Origin: Opeltia flavorubescens
Lineage: Eukaryota; Ascomycota; Lecanoromycetes; Teloschistales; Teloschistaceae
Reading direction: 5' to 3'
Length of the DNA: 64,000 nt
Assembly (NCBI GenBank): GCA_000442125.1
Contig: KE546983.1
Location: forward strand, 501,581-565,580
Shown: piece by piece, positions 29,501-42,609 of the stretch
Position numbering within the stretch: the first letter of the stretch is position 1
Layout: the number at the start of each line of letters is the position of its first letter
Translations under genes and position numbers: made by a program
The notes under the pieces: generated by a model
What the model was told of the DNA's origin: nothing
Databases searched by the model: none
The model's input: only the letters and a program-made list of their open reading frames with translations

Positions 29501-31540
29501 TTTATTATTAGTAGAAAAAGCTTATAAAATCTACTATAAAAAGGATTTTAGCGTTATAAATTTACGCTAGGATTTTTATTTATAGTAGAACTAGATAGGT
29601 ATCTAGTATTATAATTTTATTAAATATCTAAATATCGATAATAATATAGTTTTTAAAGCTTTAATCGGTATTTTTCTAAATTATAAAATAAAAAAACGAG
29701 AATAAAATAGCTATAGTAGTTTATTTTATCTAATTTTACTTATAAAATTTATTAAAGGCTTTATTAATAATCTTTTTATTATAAATATTAATAAGATATA
29801 TACGGGTTTACCCGGGCTTATAAATCTACTTCTAGTTTTCTATTAATAGAATATTTATATATTCTAACTCCGGTATATTAATTATATTACCGGTATTTTA
29901 TTATAAACGCAGGTAGCGTTTAATTAAAATAGCTAGAGTAGTTTATTCAGCCTATATTCTAAAGATTATTGCTTCTATAGAATATACTATTTCTATCCGA
30001 TAGTTAGGATTAATAAATAGTATAATAGCGGTATTTAAAGCTATAGTAGTTATTATAACAATTATTATATAGCGTTTAAAATTCTTTAAAAACTATTTAA
30101 GCTTTCGCTTTAATATTTTAATAGCTAGTTTATAATTTTCCAAGCTAATTTAATAATATTTATTAGCCTCGTATTTATAAATAATATCTAGTTAAATTTT
30201 CGCGGTTAATTAGATAAAAAATAGCGAATCGTTTTAAATATAAACTTATTTAAATATATAATCCACGATATATATATAGCTAATAAAAGTATTTAAAGTT
30301 TTTAGTTTATAAATAAAATAACGGTTTTATAGAAGATTTAAAGGTTTTCGGCGTAAACTAGCGATTTTAACAGCTTTACTAGCGTATAATAGTATTATAA
30401 TATATTAAATATTATAAACAATAGCGTTTATTTTAATACCTTTAATACTAATAGTAATTAATATTACTATATTATTATAGAAGTTAATAGTTATTATATT
30501 TATAAATAAATATATATCGATATCTTTAAACTTTATAATATTAATACTAATAAATATATTAGCGCTTAAATCGTCTATTAAATAAAACTCGCGCGTAATA
30601 ATAATAAGCTTTATAACCCTTTTATTAGATATAAAAATTTTAATAATAATAAACTTAATAATATTATATTACCTTTTACGAATACCTTTAATATTTATAA
30701 AAGCTGGTATCTTCTAAATTATAGCTTACAGCAGTTATTTTAATAAAAATTTTTAGTTAATTAAGTTTATTATATAGTTTATATTCTAATAAAAATTATA
30801 ATTTTTTATATTAAATTATAAACGAATATCTATAGTTATATAATAGTATTTTTAAAAAGTAAAGCCTATTATTAATATATCCTTTACGATTAAACAAATT
30901 AACTAGAGTATTTATAGCGATAGCTGTTTAATAACCTCTAGCTTAATATTCTCCGGCGTATTTTTAAATAGTTTAACTAGTTCTAAATAAATTTACGCTA
31001 GTACTACTGGAATATTTAGTTTAATAATTGGTTTAATTATAGTAGCTATAGCTAAAAATGGTTTTTTATTATAGTTAACGCGTAGATAATAATATAAAGC
31101 GTTATTTAACTTAAAAATTTTATTGTATTTATCGTATTAATATATTTTTACTGGTTTAAATTTAGATATTATACGTTTTACTATATTAGTTAGGATTTTT
31201 AATAATAGTATATAGAATTTTATTAAGCTTCTCGTCTATTATATATTCAGCTCTAGTAAAATTTATTGATTGGTAGAAGCCGTTTTTATAATTTTAATAC
31301 TATTCTATTCTATCGCCTAGAACCTACTTACCGAAAGCTTCCTATTAGAAGTAAACTCGCTAGTTATTTAGCTAGCGGCTTCTATATAGATTTCAGCTAT
31401 TATTATACTATTAATAGCTATAGTTTTACTAATTTCCGGCTTAATTCTATTACGGCGGAGTATTAATTTTAAACGAAAACTGCTAATAATTATTTTAAAT
31501 AGTATACTAATTGTTTTATATATTAGATTCGCTTTTAATT

Positions 31541-31560
31541 ACTCGTCGGAATGGATTAAA
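31541..31560 (+). repeat. Left terminal inverted repeat of transposon A
   Basis: actcgtcggaatggattaaa, matching the inverted right end at 40,480-40,499 apart from transitions. Preceded by target duplication gcttttaatt. Confidence 0.8.
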
Positions 31561-31837
31561 TTAAACCGGGTTTTGACCTAGTTAAATCTAACCTAAATAG
31601 ATTAAATATACGCTGGGTTAGGCTAGAGATTTTATAGGTTAGATTAGAAATTTTATAGATAAATTTAAAACTTTACTACTATTATTTTAAATTAAAGCTT
31701 TTATAATAATTATTATAATAATAATTATATTAATAGCTAGTAGTTTATAATAGTTTTAGTAAATTTTTCTACTATCCTTTAATATTAATATTATTAGTAT
31801 TTTATAAATAAAAAAGTTTATTTATATTATTTCCGCC

Positions 31838-32048
31838 GTTATTTTAAATATTTTTACTAATATTTTAAATATTTTTATCTTTATTTTAAATACTTTTATT
31901 TTTATTTTAAATATTTCTACTTTTATTTTAAATATTTTTATTTTTATTTTAAATACTTTTATTCTTATTTTAAATATTTTTATTCTAATTTTAAATATTT
32001 TTACTTTAATTTTAAAAATTTTAACTATTATTTTAAGTATCTCTACTA
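31838..32048 (-). repeat. 21-bp tandem repeat array, about 9-10 units
   Basis: Consecutive 21-bp units of the form attttaaatayttttatttt, each beginning with attttaa and varying mostly by C/T. A 21-bp period equals seven codons. On the minus strand the units read as a lysine/isoleucine/phenylalanine-rich seven-residue repeat, as expected if a charged heptad (coiled-coil-like) coding repeat had been RIPed. The array lies near the left end of transposon A. Coding status is inferred. Confidence 0.6.
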
Positions 32049-33195
32049 TTATCTTTAGAGTTTCCGCTATTATTATTAAAATATAAAGTTTTTCTACTAT
32101 TTTCGCGAGTATTTCGCTTATTACCCTAATTACTTTAACGATTATAATATATAATTAAAATAGTTTAAATTATTTTAAATAACGAAGTAAAAATATTAGA
32201 CTAATATTTATAAAAAATTTTAATATATTAATTTAAAAGAATTAATAAGAAATAGTAATTATATCTTATAGATATACTTTTTATTTATAATCGGAATAAA
32301 CGAAGAAATTAATGAGTTTTATATTTATAGATATTATTATAATATATTTTATATAGATTATAATAATATTAATTACTATAATAATTATTATAATAAAATA
32401 ATAAATAAAACTATTAATTATTTACTATTAAATTACTTAACTATTATTAATAAAGATACTTTTTTTAAAATTTCGAATATATTTTATTTAAACTAAATTC
32501 CTTCTAAACCTATAAAATTTTATATAATTTTATAATATAATTAAATAAGTAGCGCTTTTAAAATTAAAGAATTAATAGTTTTTTATAAATATTATATTTT
32601 TTTAAAAGCTTTTACTAATAGTTATTAATAGAAGTAGAATTAATATAATAATTACTATAATTTATTTCTAGATTTAAATCTATATATACGCTTTATTAAT
32701 TTAATAATAAGTATTTTTTTTATAATCGTGGATTTTATAATATATTTAACCTAAACTTTTATTTAATACGGTATCTTTATAAAAAAAAAATTATATAAAT
32801 CTATAAAATAAAAATATATAAAAAACTTATTATAGCAATTTTAAGTTAGATTAAATAGAATTTTTAATTAAATTTAAATATAATAGCTAAAAAAAATTAA
32901 TAACGGTAGTTATAATAGTTATTATAATAGAAAGCTTATTTTTTATATTATAGTATAGTAAAATTACAAACTATTATAGAAAAGTTAATAGTAGAAAGTA
33001 TATATAGAAAAGAAGAAGGAATTAAATAAAGAAATTTTTTTTTAAGTCTATTAATTAAAGTAAAACTTATATATTTATTATCTAAAATATATTTTTTTTA
33101 TTATAATATTAATAATTTTTATCCGATTTTTAGAATTCCTTTAATATATAAATATTATAAATATTATCTATTATAGTATAATTTATTAAATAGTT

Positions 33196-33287
33196 GTAGT
33201 AATAATTATAATAATTATAGCTAAAAAAATATTTAAATAATAAAAAAAAGCAATTTTAGCGCTAGCGGATATATCCGGTATTAGTTT
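33196..33287. repeat. Direct repeat inside transposon A, copy 1
   Basis: About 85 bp, including gcaattttagcgctagcgga followed by tatatccggtattagt. Repeated about 240 bp downstream. Confidence 0.65.
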
Positions 33288-33432
33288 ATTACTAGCGTAT
33301 TTTTTATATTAAATTTACTAGAATAATATTTTTTATACTATATTTTTTACGCTTTATATTTTTTTATAAAAATTATTTAATAGTTTAATTTAATTTATCA
33401 AAAAATAATAGTAGCTATTTATTTAAATAGAT

Positions 33433-33526
33433 ATAATAATAATTATAATAGTTATTATTAAATAGATATTTAAATAGTAAGAAAAAGTAATTTTAGCGCT
33501 AGCGGGTATATCTAATACTAGTATCT
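33433..33526. repeat. Direct repeat inside transposon A, copy 2
   Basis: Matches 33,196-33,287: gtaattttagcgctagcggg followed by tatatctaatactagt. The block between the copies shows no matching inverted ends. Confidence 0.65.
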
Positions 33527-35360
33527 AATAGTATTAAAGCTATTTTTTATTATTTACCAATTCCTTTTTTTTTTTTTTTTCTACCTACTTTAGATTTTTA
33601 TACTTTTTTATAGCTTTTTAATATTTTAATAGAACTATTATAAAGATTATTATAATATCGTAAAAACTAAATAAAAAATTATTTAAATACTAACTTTTAA
33701 AGTTTAATTATTTAAAGCTTTTAAAATATCCGGTAATATAAGTATAATTATTATTATATATTTACTAATTATCTCCAGCTTATTAATAATATACCTATTA
33801 ATCTAAATACTATAGATATCGACTCTAAAATTATAGTTAAAAAAGGAGAAGACGTAGATTTAAACGATTTTATAGATATTAATAATATACTATTAATATA
33901 AAATATATAGCGGGTTTATATCTAATATATTTACTTTTAAATATTTTTTCTATAAAGCGAGATTATTATGATAATTATTTTATTCTATTACTAAAAATTA
34001 TTAAACGTTGTACTATCTAATCGGGAAAAGTTAAATCAACTTTTTAGATTTTAACTAAAAAGAAAAACCGAATTAAAGTTTAACTAGAATCTTTATATAA
34101 TTAAAGCTTATAATCGTATTAATAAATTTATAAAAAAAGAGGCGAAATTAAAAAAAAAAAATATAAATAATATAGCGATTAATCGAGTTTATATAACTTT
34201 TAAAAATTCCTTTAAATATTAAAATATATCTTTTAAAAATTAATCTATAATAATAAAATAGAAAATTAATATATTAATCGAGAAACGGTAAGCTATAATA
34301 ATTTTTATAATAATCTTTACTCTAATATTAAATATCTAGTATTATTTAAAGTAAGCACGCTTCTATTTATATAAAGTAATATAGCGTTAATTATAACCTA
34401 AAGAATATATATATCTAGAATAATAGTAATTCTATATTTAAGGATATTTTTAATAATAAAAATAATAATAATAAGTTTAATATTTATAATAATCTTTATA
34501 TTAATTTATTAATCTAGATTCTATTTTAATCTTTTTTTAATCGTATATAAATCGCTATAATTATAGAGAGTAACCGCCTAAAAATAATAAAGAATTATTA
34601 GAAAAAGGTAGACGAATATAAATTTTTTTCGCGGAACGCTATAAAAAACGAAATAATAAATAAAAGCGTATTAAATAGAAAAATCGGATTATTAAATATA
34701 AAATTAAACTTAAATATATTAAAAATTATAGTTTAAATTCCTATTTTTATAAAAAAAAATATTCGAAATATTTAATTATTTTTATTATAAATATATAGTA
34801 ATTATTATAATAACCTTTTAGCTAATAACTTTAGGATAAAATAATTAAAATAAATTTTCCTCCATTTTAGCAGTATTTTTTAAAAATAAATAAAGTAATT
34901 ATTTATATTATAGCCGTATACTATAATTTATTTAAAAAGGAAAAATATAAAAAAAACTGAATTACTTTATTAAGACCCGTTTAATAATAGAAAAAGTACT
35001 TTAATAATAAATAGTTTAATTTAAATCTAAATCCTAATAATATAAAAGATACCTACTATTTTATAACTAGAAACTAGAACGAAAATACTCTATTTATTAA
35101 AGTAAAATATCTAGTAAATAATTCTAAACGCTTCTAGTTATTAGAAAAAAGAGCCCGGAGATATATTAAATATATTATACTAATTTAAACTTATTATAAT
35201 AATTATTATAACGTTATAAATAGATTATTTATAGTTTAATAATAAAGAAATTTAAATAAAATTAAACTATTATTATAATTTTAATTATTTAATAAATAAG
35301 AAAATAATAATAATAAAAAATAAAAAAAAGTATTATAAATATTATATATAATAACAGTAG

Positions 35361-35441
35361 ATTTTTATTATTTTTATTATTTTTATTATTTTTATTANTT
35401 TTATTATTTTTATTATTTTTATTATTTTTATTACTTTTATT
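35361..35441. repeat. 9-bp microsatellite (TTTTTATTA)n
   Basis: About nine copies in a row with one N at 35,398 and a final variant ttacttttat. A low-complexity expansion inside transposon A. Confidence 0.85.
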
Positions 35442-38400
35442 TAATTTTTTTTTAATTTAATAATATATATATTATTTGTATTAGTTAAAAACTATTATAA
35501 AAGAATTTTTTCTTTTAATTTATTTCCTTTTTCTTTTATTATTATTTAATATAACCGCCGCTTTTATCGCCCTATTCTATTTTCTAAAGGCTCTATAGCC
35601 TTTAAAGGGTAGGAGCCCGAATAGGTAGAAAAATACTAGAGTAAAAAGGAGGATTATTTTATTGAGCTTATTATAAATCTAATAAAGGTATTTCTATTTA
35701 AAAATAAATTTAAAACTTATATCTATTTATATTAAATTAATTTCTATTAAAAAATTTTTTTTTATATAAGTTTTAGTATATAGTTAATATTAAATAATTT
35801 TTTAATAGGATAAATAATATATTTAAATACTATATTTTTTTAATTTAAAAATTAATTTTTAATTATTATAATAATTACTATAAAAAACTCTTTTATTTAT
35901 ATATAATCGATAGGTATCCTTTAGAAATTTTTTATATATCCGCGTTTTTCTTTTATTTTCTTAAACGCCGAGGCTAGCTAGAGATAATATTACTATTCGA
36001 AATAGATTCTCGCGCTAAAAATAATTTTTTTTTTAAAAGTATAGTAGAAGAAGTCTATATATTTTTTTAAATAAAGTTATAAAAATTCTAGTTAATTATT
36101 TTTATTTAATAAGCTATAAAAGGTTTATTTTTATTTTTATTATTTATATAATCCGCTATTTTTATAAATACTTTATTTTAGATTTATTTCTTTTTTTAAA
36201 TATTTTTTTTATTTAACGGTTTATCTAAAACGAGATTTTAAAGTATAATATACTTTATATATATATTCTTTTATAAATAATACTAACGAATAATTATTTT
36301 TATTTAAATTATAAATAAATAATATAATTTATAACTACTATATAATCGGTTAGTAATTAAAAATAGGATTTTATTAATAATATTAAATAACGTTATATTA
36401 AATATATCCCGTATTATATATATTATAATAGAGAACCGAGGCTCTAATTCCGCTTATTATTATAATATAGGCTTTTTAGATTTATTCGGATTTTTATTAT
36501 ATAAAAATAGATTTATAGTACTAAATTAATAAAATAGCCGATTATTATAATAATTATTATAATAATTATATATATTGTCTATAATATTCGTTAAATTCGT
36601 TTACTATTTTAGCTATAATAAAATTCTAGTTGATATTATTAAATAGATTATTTAACGTTATAATATCCGAGTAAGTTATAATTTATTAATTAGATCGTTT
36701 AGTTATACTAGGTCTTTTATATAATTGGTTAATATATTAATAGTATATATTTTCTAAAATCTACTAATAGACTTTATTTTAAAAGATATCTATTTTATTA
36801 TTATTCTAACCTACGAATTATATAATAGTTAAAAATAAATAAAATAATATTACTTTTTTATATAATAGCCCGAGTCTTATTAGAGTTTAATTATAATAAA
36901 TCTAAAGCTTTTTATAAATTATATTAATCGCGCCTACTATTATTTTTTTTTAAACTATTCTTTTTTTTTTAACCGATTTTTAATAGTATTAAAATAATTA
37001 AAAAAACGATTATATATCTAGAATAAAAGATATATTATAGGAGCCCGCGTTATATTTAATATTTTAGTAAAAATATAGAAAGGTTTTAATATTTAAATAA
37101 AGTATTAAACCTAGCTCTATTTATTATTATTAAAATAAAGATACCCTATTTTTTTTAATTAATCGAAATATAAGTTTAGTTTTATTTATAGGCTATATAT
37201 ATAGATAAATATATAATATATTAAATTCTACCGGCTAGTAATATTTTAAAAAAGTTTTAATAGTTATCAGGTCCGAAGTTATTTTTATTTTTTATTTAGT
37301 AGATTTATAATAGAAGGATTATTTTATTTAGCTTAAATTTTTTAGAATTAAATATTATTAAAGATATTTTTATAAACCCCGTTTACGTTTATATAAATAC
37401 TTATTTTATAAATTTAAATTAATAGTATTATAATAAATAATTATTATTCTTTTTTAAATTAAATTACTATAATAATTATTATAATATTTATATACTTTTA
37501 TTAATATAATTAATAAATTTTTTTAAATTTACCGAACCTCGTTTTTATCTTTTTAATCTAGCTAGTTTTTTTATAGTTTATTATTTATAGAATTAATATA
37601 AATATTATTTAGTAGCGCGTTTAATATTAGCTATAAAATATATATTAAATATAGAATATATATTAATCCTAAGGCTATATTATCCTTATTATCTAAAAGA
37701 TCGCAATCTTTTTTATAATAATTAACGTGTTTTATAATATTTTAAAGGTTTTCTAAAATATTTTTAAATATTATCTTATTATTATTTGTATTATCCGTAG
37801 TAATAGTTAATATTCTATTTTCTAGCTCGAAATTTTTTAGTATTCCTTTAACTATTTCTATAAAATATACGCCGGTATAATATTTTAAAATATTCTCGAA
37901 ACTAATAAAAATTTTATATTAATTTTAAATTATATTAATAAAAAATATAATAATCGATATATATAATTAACGGTTTTTTATTTACTAGTAATTAAATATA
38001 ATTAAAACTTTTATATATCGAGGTAAATTATTAAATAATTATTTTTTAATATCGTTTAAAAATTTAAATAGATAATTTTAAAAAGATAATAAACTAAATA
38101 ATTTAATTATTTAATTAAAATACTAAGATATATAAAAAATTTTAATATTTTTAATTATAATAAAATCTTAATCTATTATAATAATTTAGTATAAAAACTA
38201 GATATTAAAATTCTCGCGNTTTANTTNNTTTAAAANNACNTCGTNTTTANTAANCTAAATAAAATAATAAAAAATTCTATTATATAAAAAAAAATATAAT
38301 AATTTTTATAATAATTAATTTATAATACGTACTTTATTCTTCTATAAATTTTATAAAATTATTTAGAAAAGTTTATAATTTTTTATTTTTCTTTTATATT

Positions 38401-40479
38401 TAAATATAGTAATATATATTTTAATTATATTTATATTTTACCCGTTTATTAAATAAATAAATATTATTTTATATTATATATAAACTATACCCGATTTATT
38501 ATTAAATAAAAAAATATACTTTTAAAAATAGTCCTATATAATTACTTTTTTATAACTGCCCTAATAGATATACTTAAATTTTTTTTTTTCTAAATTTATA
38601 ACGGCTTAATATATAACGTTCTATTATTATAAAAAAATATCGCGTTTATTTTTTATATAAAAGTAGTTGTAATATCTTTTACTAATTATTATTAGACTAT
38701 TATTAGATTATAAATCGGTCGGTTTTAATAAAAAGATCTAGAAGCTATTTAAAATATCTAAAATCTAGAAAATATCTTTAAAATTAAAGAAAAAAGATAT
38801 AGTATAAATTTAATAGTAAAGGTTTTTTTTTAATAATAAGTATAGTTACTTTATATATTTTTTTTTACTAGCCCCTTTTTTTTAATTTAGATGGTTGCCC
38901 TAAAAATAGATTATAATATAATTTTTATATTATTTTTTTTAGAATTTTAACCTCGGATTTATTTAAACTTTAATATTATTTTTAGTTATTTTATATTCTT
39001 TATTTTATACTAGTTTTATTTTATAATACCTATATTTTATACTAATTATTATAGTAATTTTTAAACGAATCTTCTAATTAAAATATACTAATTTATAAAT
39101 TTATTTACTAGCTATTATATTTAAATAAACTATAACTATTTTAGCGGATAAAATTTAAAATAAAAATAATATAATAATATTTAAGGAAGTTATTAATAAA
39201 ATAAATTTTAAACGGTTATTTTTATTTTTTATTTAGTCCGATTATTCTAAAAAGGTTATATTTAATTATTTAGAAAATTTTTTACTATTTATTTTTAAAT
39301 AAGCGGTTTAATCTATATAATTTTAAAAATAATATTAAAATTATAAATTACAGGCTAAATAATCGAATATAGAATAATTATTTTATAAATTTTTTTTTAT
39401 TTATTAAAAGACGACTACTATAAAAGCTAAAAAAAGTAAACTACTTTAAAAGATTAAAGGAAGGGTTTAATTAAAATAAAAAACTTTTATTAAATAGCGA
39501 GTTAATAAAAAAGTTTAAATAGTTATTAAATTTTAGATTTTTTAATATAAAACTTTAACTAAAATAAAAAGGAAAAAAATTTTTAAAAAAAATAAATAAA
39601 TTAATACTTTAATTTAAATAGTAATTTTTATAATAATTTAATATTTAGTTATAGTATTTTATAAAATTTATTATTTATAAAAATTTATAGATTTTATATT
39701 TTTTAAAATACCTTTCTAGTATATTATTTAAAAAATTTTTATTAAATTATAGAAAAAAAGAATATAGATTTAATTAAAGACTTTAGAAATATTATAAAAA
39801 ATAATAAAAGCTTTTTTAATATATTAGTTTAAATATAAATCTTTTAATATTTTATTTTAATTATCTATTTATATTTTTAATATCGAACTTTTATATAATT
39901 TATATTAAAAAAGTAATAATATTTTTAAAGGATATAATTTTTATAAAAAAAATATAAAAAATTTAAAATTTATATATAATAAGATTATAGCGTTAATCTA
40001 ATAGTAGCTAGATTAGCTTATAATATTTAAAATATATATTAAATTAACGTTTTTATATCCGTTTTTTTAAATTTTATTTATTTATTTATATATTTATTTA
40101 AGCTATATTAATAAATAATTTTATATATTATAATTATTTTAATCTATAATATTTTTTTTTATATATATATATTTTATAATATTTACTATAAATACTAGAC
40201 TATTTATAATTCTAGCCCGACTTTATAATAGAGCTATATTAAATAATTTTTATCTTTAATTAAATTATAATTAGTTTATTATAATAATTACTATAACTTT
40301 AATATAAATTATTATATAAAAAACCTAATAATAGTATACTAAATATAGAACTTTTAAAGTTTTAAGTTAAATTTAATTTAACCCGCTAATAATTTAATAT
40401 ACGCGGGTTTTAAAAAATCGTTAAAAATCCAACCTAACCTAACCTATTCACGGGTTAAATCGGGTTAAGTATAGGTTTC

Positions 40480-40499
40480 CCTAATTTATTCCAACGAGT
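40480..40499 (-). repeat. Right terminal inverted repeat of transposon A
   Basis: Ends ttattccaacgagt on the plus strand. The same end is found in copy B at 15,464-15,477. Followed by acttttaatt. Confidence 0.8.
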
Positions 40500-42285
40500 A
40501 CTTTTAATTAACGGAGTTTGCGGAGCTATAAGGAGATTCCGGTATTAATATATAGTAGAAAATATATTCGGCTGGTTTCTTTATATATAATTCGGGTACG
40601 CGAATAGATATTTAAATATATAAAAGAGGTTATTTTATAATAGCTAGTATACTATTATTTTTTTATATTATTTACTTTTATTTTTTTATAAAAGGTTTAA
40701 TTTTAACGCTTTACGGTTTTTATTACTATTATAAATATTAAATTAATTATTTTTTTTATTTTAAAGGAATTTATAAAAGNNTTTAANNGTANTTATTATA
40801 NTTTTATCNNGAATTAATATTTATAGCCGAGCGTTAAAATATTTAATATTAATTATTACTTAAGTACTTTTAATAAATATTATTTTTATATTTTTTATTT
40901 TAATAATAATATTATTAAAATATTTTAAAAGGTTTTTTTAAATTTATATATCGTTAATAGTATAATATATCTACTCTAGCTACGCTAGTATAATAGACGG
41001 TAGCTCGTTAAAATAGTCTTTAAAAAATATATATTATAGTTTAATACTATCGCCTAATTATAGCGATTTATAAATAAGCTTACTAATTATAATAATAAAC
41101 TATATAATTACTTCGCTTTATAGATAAAAATCTAGATTATAATATATTAATAATATATTTATCGTTTTATATTTAATTTTTATATACTATATAAAAGCGT
41201 ATATATTATAATAGATATTATAAGACTTTATAGATTCTACGGGCGGTTTATCGCTATCTAGTTAGAATAAACTAATATTACGAGCCCTCTATTACAATTT
41301 AGTAACCGCTAGTATAGCTATTAGATTTATTAGTATAGTAATTATTTAATTCTAGAAGTTTTATATAAAAAATTCTAGTAGTTAAACTAAACAGGCGTTT
41401 ATAAATAGTTATTTATTTAAAAAAACTTACTACTATTATAATAAATTACTATTATTTATAAATCTACCCTATTATTATTATAATAGAATTTCTACTATAT
41501 TTAACGGCGGTATAATACTTTTTTTCGATTTTACTAAATAAAATAGGCTAGATTTAGTACTAGAAATATAGTTTCGCTACTTAAATATATTAATAAATTC
41601 GGTAATATTTATAAATTCGTCGATTTATTATAAGTCTTTTAGCGAGCCCGGAAAGTAAAAGTAAAAATTTAAACTATTTTAGATAAAATTTATAGCTAGC
41701 TTTTAAATATAAACTTAAAAGCCTTTATTTTTAAAATTTATAATAGTATTATTATAGAAATCGTTTATTACTTTAATAAAAATCCGCGGGTATTCGCTCT
41801 AATTTATAGGATAAATAGCGATAAAAACTATACTAGCTTTTATTATACTAGTTTAAATTATTTAACTACTAGAAGATTCCTATATTAAAAAATAATATAA
41901 GCCTGGATTTCTTTTATAGATATAATTAGTATAGACTTTAAAAATTATTATAAAGGCTCGATTTTATTTTAAAAACCGTTTAATATACTTTTAAAATTTT
42001 TTAATATAAAACGCAGCTATAATAAAAGCTAGTATAATAGCGAGGTCGGTTAGGTCCTCCGAATTATTATAGAAGATATCTAAAATTTTATTAGAAGAAC
42101 TAAAAACCAGGGTATATTTTAATTAATTCTATTAATCGAGTATTTAATATAAAAGCGGTGGTTTAATAAATAAAAAAGCGTTAGGCCTACTCGAAAAATC
42201 TAGTACTATATAATAATTAATAGTATATATATACGGAAGTTAATAGTATTATATTTTATACAAGTTGCCTTTAATTACTACTATT

Positions 42286-42489
42286 TATTATATAGTAGGT
42301 ATAGAGTAATAGTATTATATTAAAAGTAAAGCTTATTTACCTATAAAATTTATAACTAAATAAATATAGGCGCTAGAAAGCGCTAAACTCAACTAGATAA
42401 ATATACTCAAGAAGCCTTCTTCGGGCTACGGTAGCTATTTAGCCCTACCTGCTCTATTAGCCTTCTACTTATACGGTATAGCCGCAATA
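42286..42489 (-). repeat. LTR of element E (high-coordinate, 5' LTR)
   Basis: 204 bp, from tattatatagtaggtatag to agccgcaata. It shares aaataaatataggcgcta and ctatttag-ccctacctgctc with its partner. By orientation it is the 5' LTR. Confidence 0.9.
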
Positions 42490-42609
42490 AACTTTTTAAA
42501 TATTAATATATATATATTCTTTATATATAATTTTATATATATAATAGTAGAATATTAAATTATTATTTATATTTCTATATAATTTTTCTACTATTATATT
42601 CTTTTTATA
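42490..42609 (+). repeat. Left LTR of element D, second half
   Basis: Resumes with aactt (target duplication of E, 42,490-42,494), then matches about 49,935-50,049, including tttttaaatattaatatata and ttattatttatatttctata. Together with 26,212-26,353 it reconstitutes one LTR length. Confidence 0.85.

Larger units (their letters stand above)
31541..40499. mobile_element. Large TIR DNA transposon copy A, innermost of the nest
   Basis: An 8,959-bp insertion in element E. The ends are inverted: the left starts actcgtcggaatggattaaa and the right end, read inward, starts actcgttggaataaattagg; every difference in these 20 bases is a transition. Flanks gcttttaatt (31,531-31,540) and acttttaatt (40,500-40,509) form an 8-10 bp target duplication. 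Subterminal stretches rich in aacccg and ggttag (31,565-31,650; 40,390-40,470) recall hAT-type termini, and an 8-bp duplication would also fit hAT, while 9-10 bp would fit Mutator-like elements. No transposase hallmark is readable. Both strands carry protein-like stretches (33.8-34.2 kb and 34.6-34.8 kb plus; 38.6-38.8 kb minus), so more than one former gene is possible. Decayed, but the least RIPed part of the AT block. Confidence 0.75.
26354..42489 (-). mobile_element. Ty3/Gypsy LTR element fossil E (third level of nest)
   Basis: Bounded by two 204-bp LTRs, 26,354-26,557 and 42,286-42,489, whose outer ends form the inverted pair tattg/caata. The flanking five bases are agctt and aactt, a target duplication with one G/A difference. 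On the minus strand the interior shows reverse transcriptase with its catalytic-box region near 29,310-29,360, the RNase H start near 28,800-28,900 and an integrase core about 27,830-28,080, so it runs right to left with gag at about 40.5-42.2 kb. Removing the inserted DNA transposon (31,541-40,499) leaves about 7.2 kb, a normal Gypsy length. It is broken throughout, but clearly less A/T-converted than D and F, hence younger. Confidence 0.9.

Noticed and set aside
31266-31466. 66-codon plus-strand open frame
   Set aside because: It lies inside minus-strand Gypsy element E and has no recognisable domain; a shadow frame over a relatively G/C-retaining patch.
40425-40450. Telomere-like aacctaacctaacctatt
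   Set aside because: The unit is CCTAA without the third C of the usual fungal CCCTAA, only about three copies, internal, and it lies within the subterminal region of transposon A, where such motifs fit hAT-like ends.
26354-42489. A single giant 16-kb LTR element or Polinton-like element
   Set aside because: The excess length is accounted for by the 8,959-bp TIR element with its own target duplication; the remaining 7.2 kb is a normal Gypsy size, and no capsid or DNA polymerase trace was seen.
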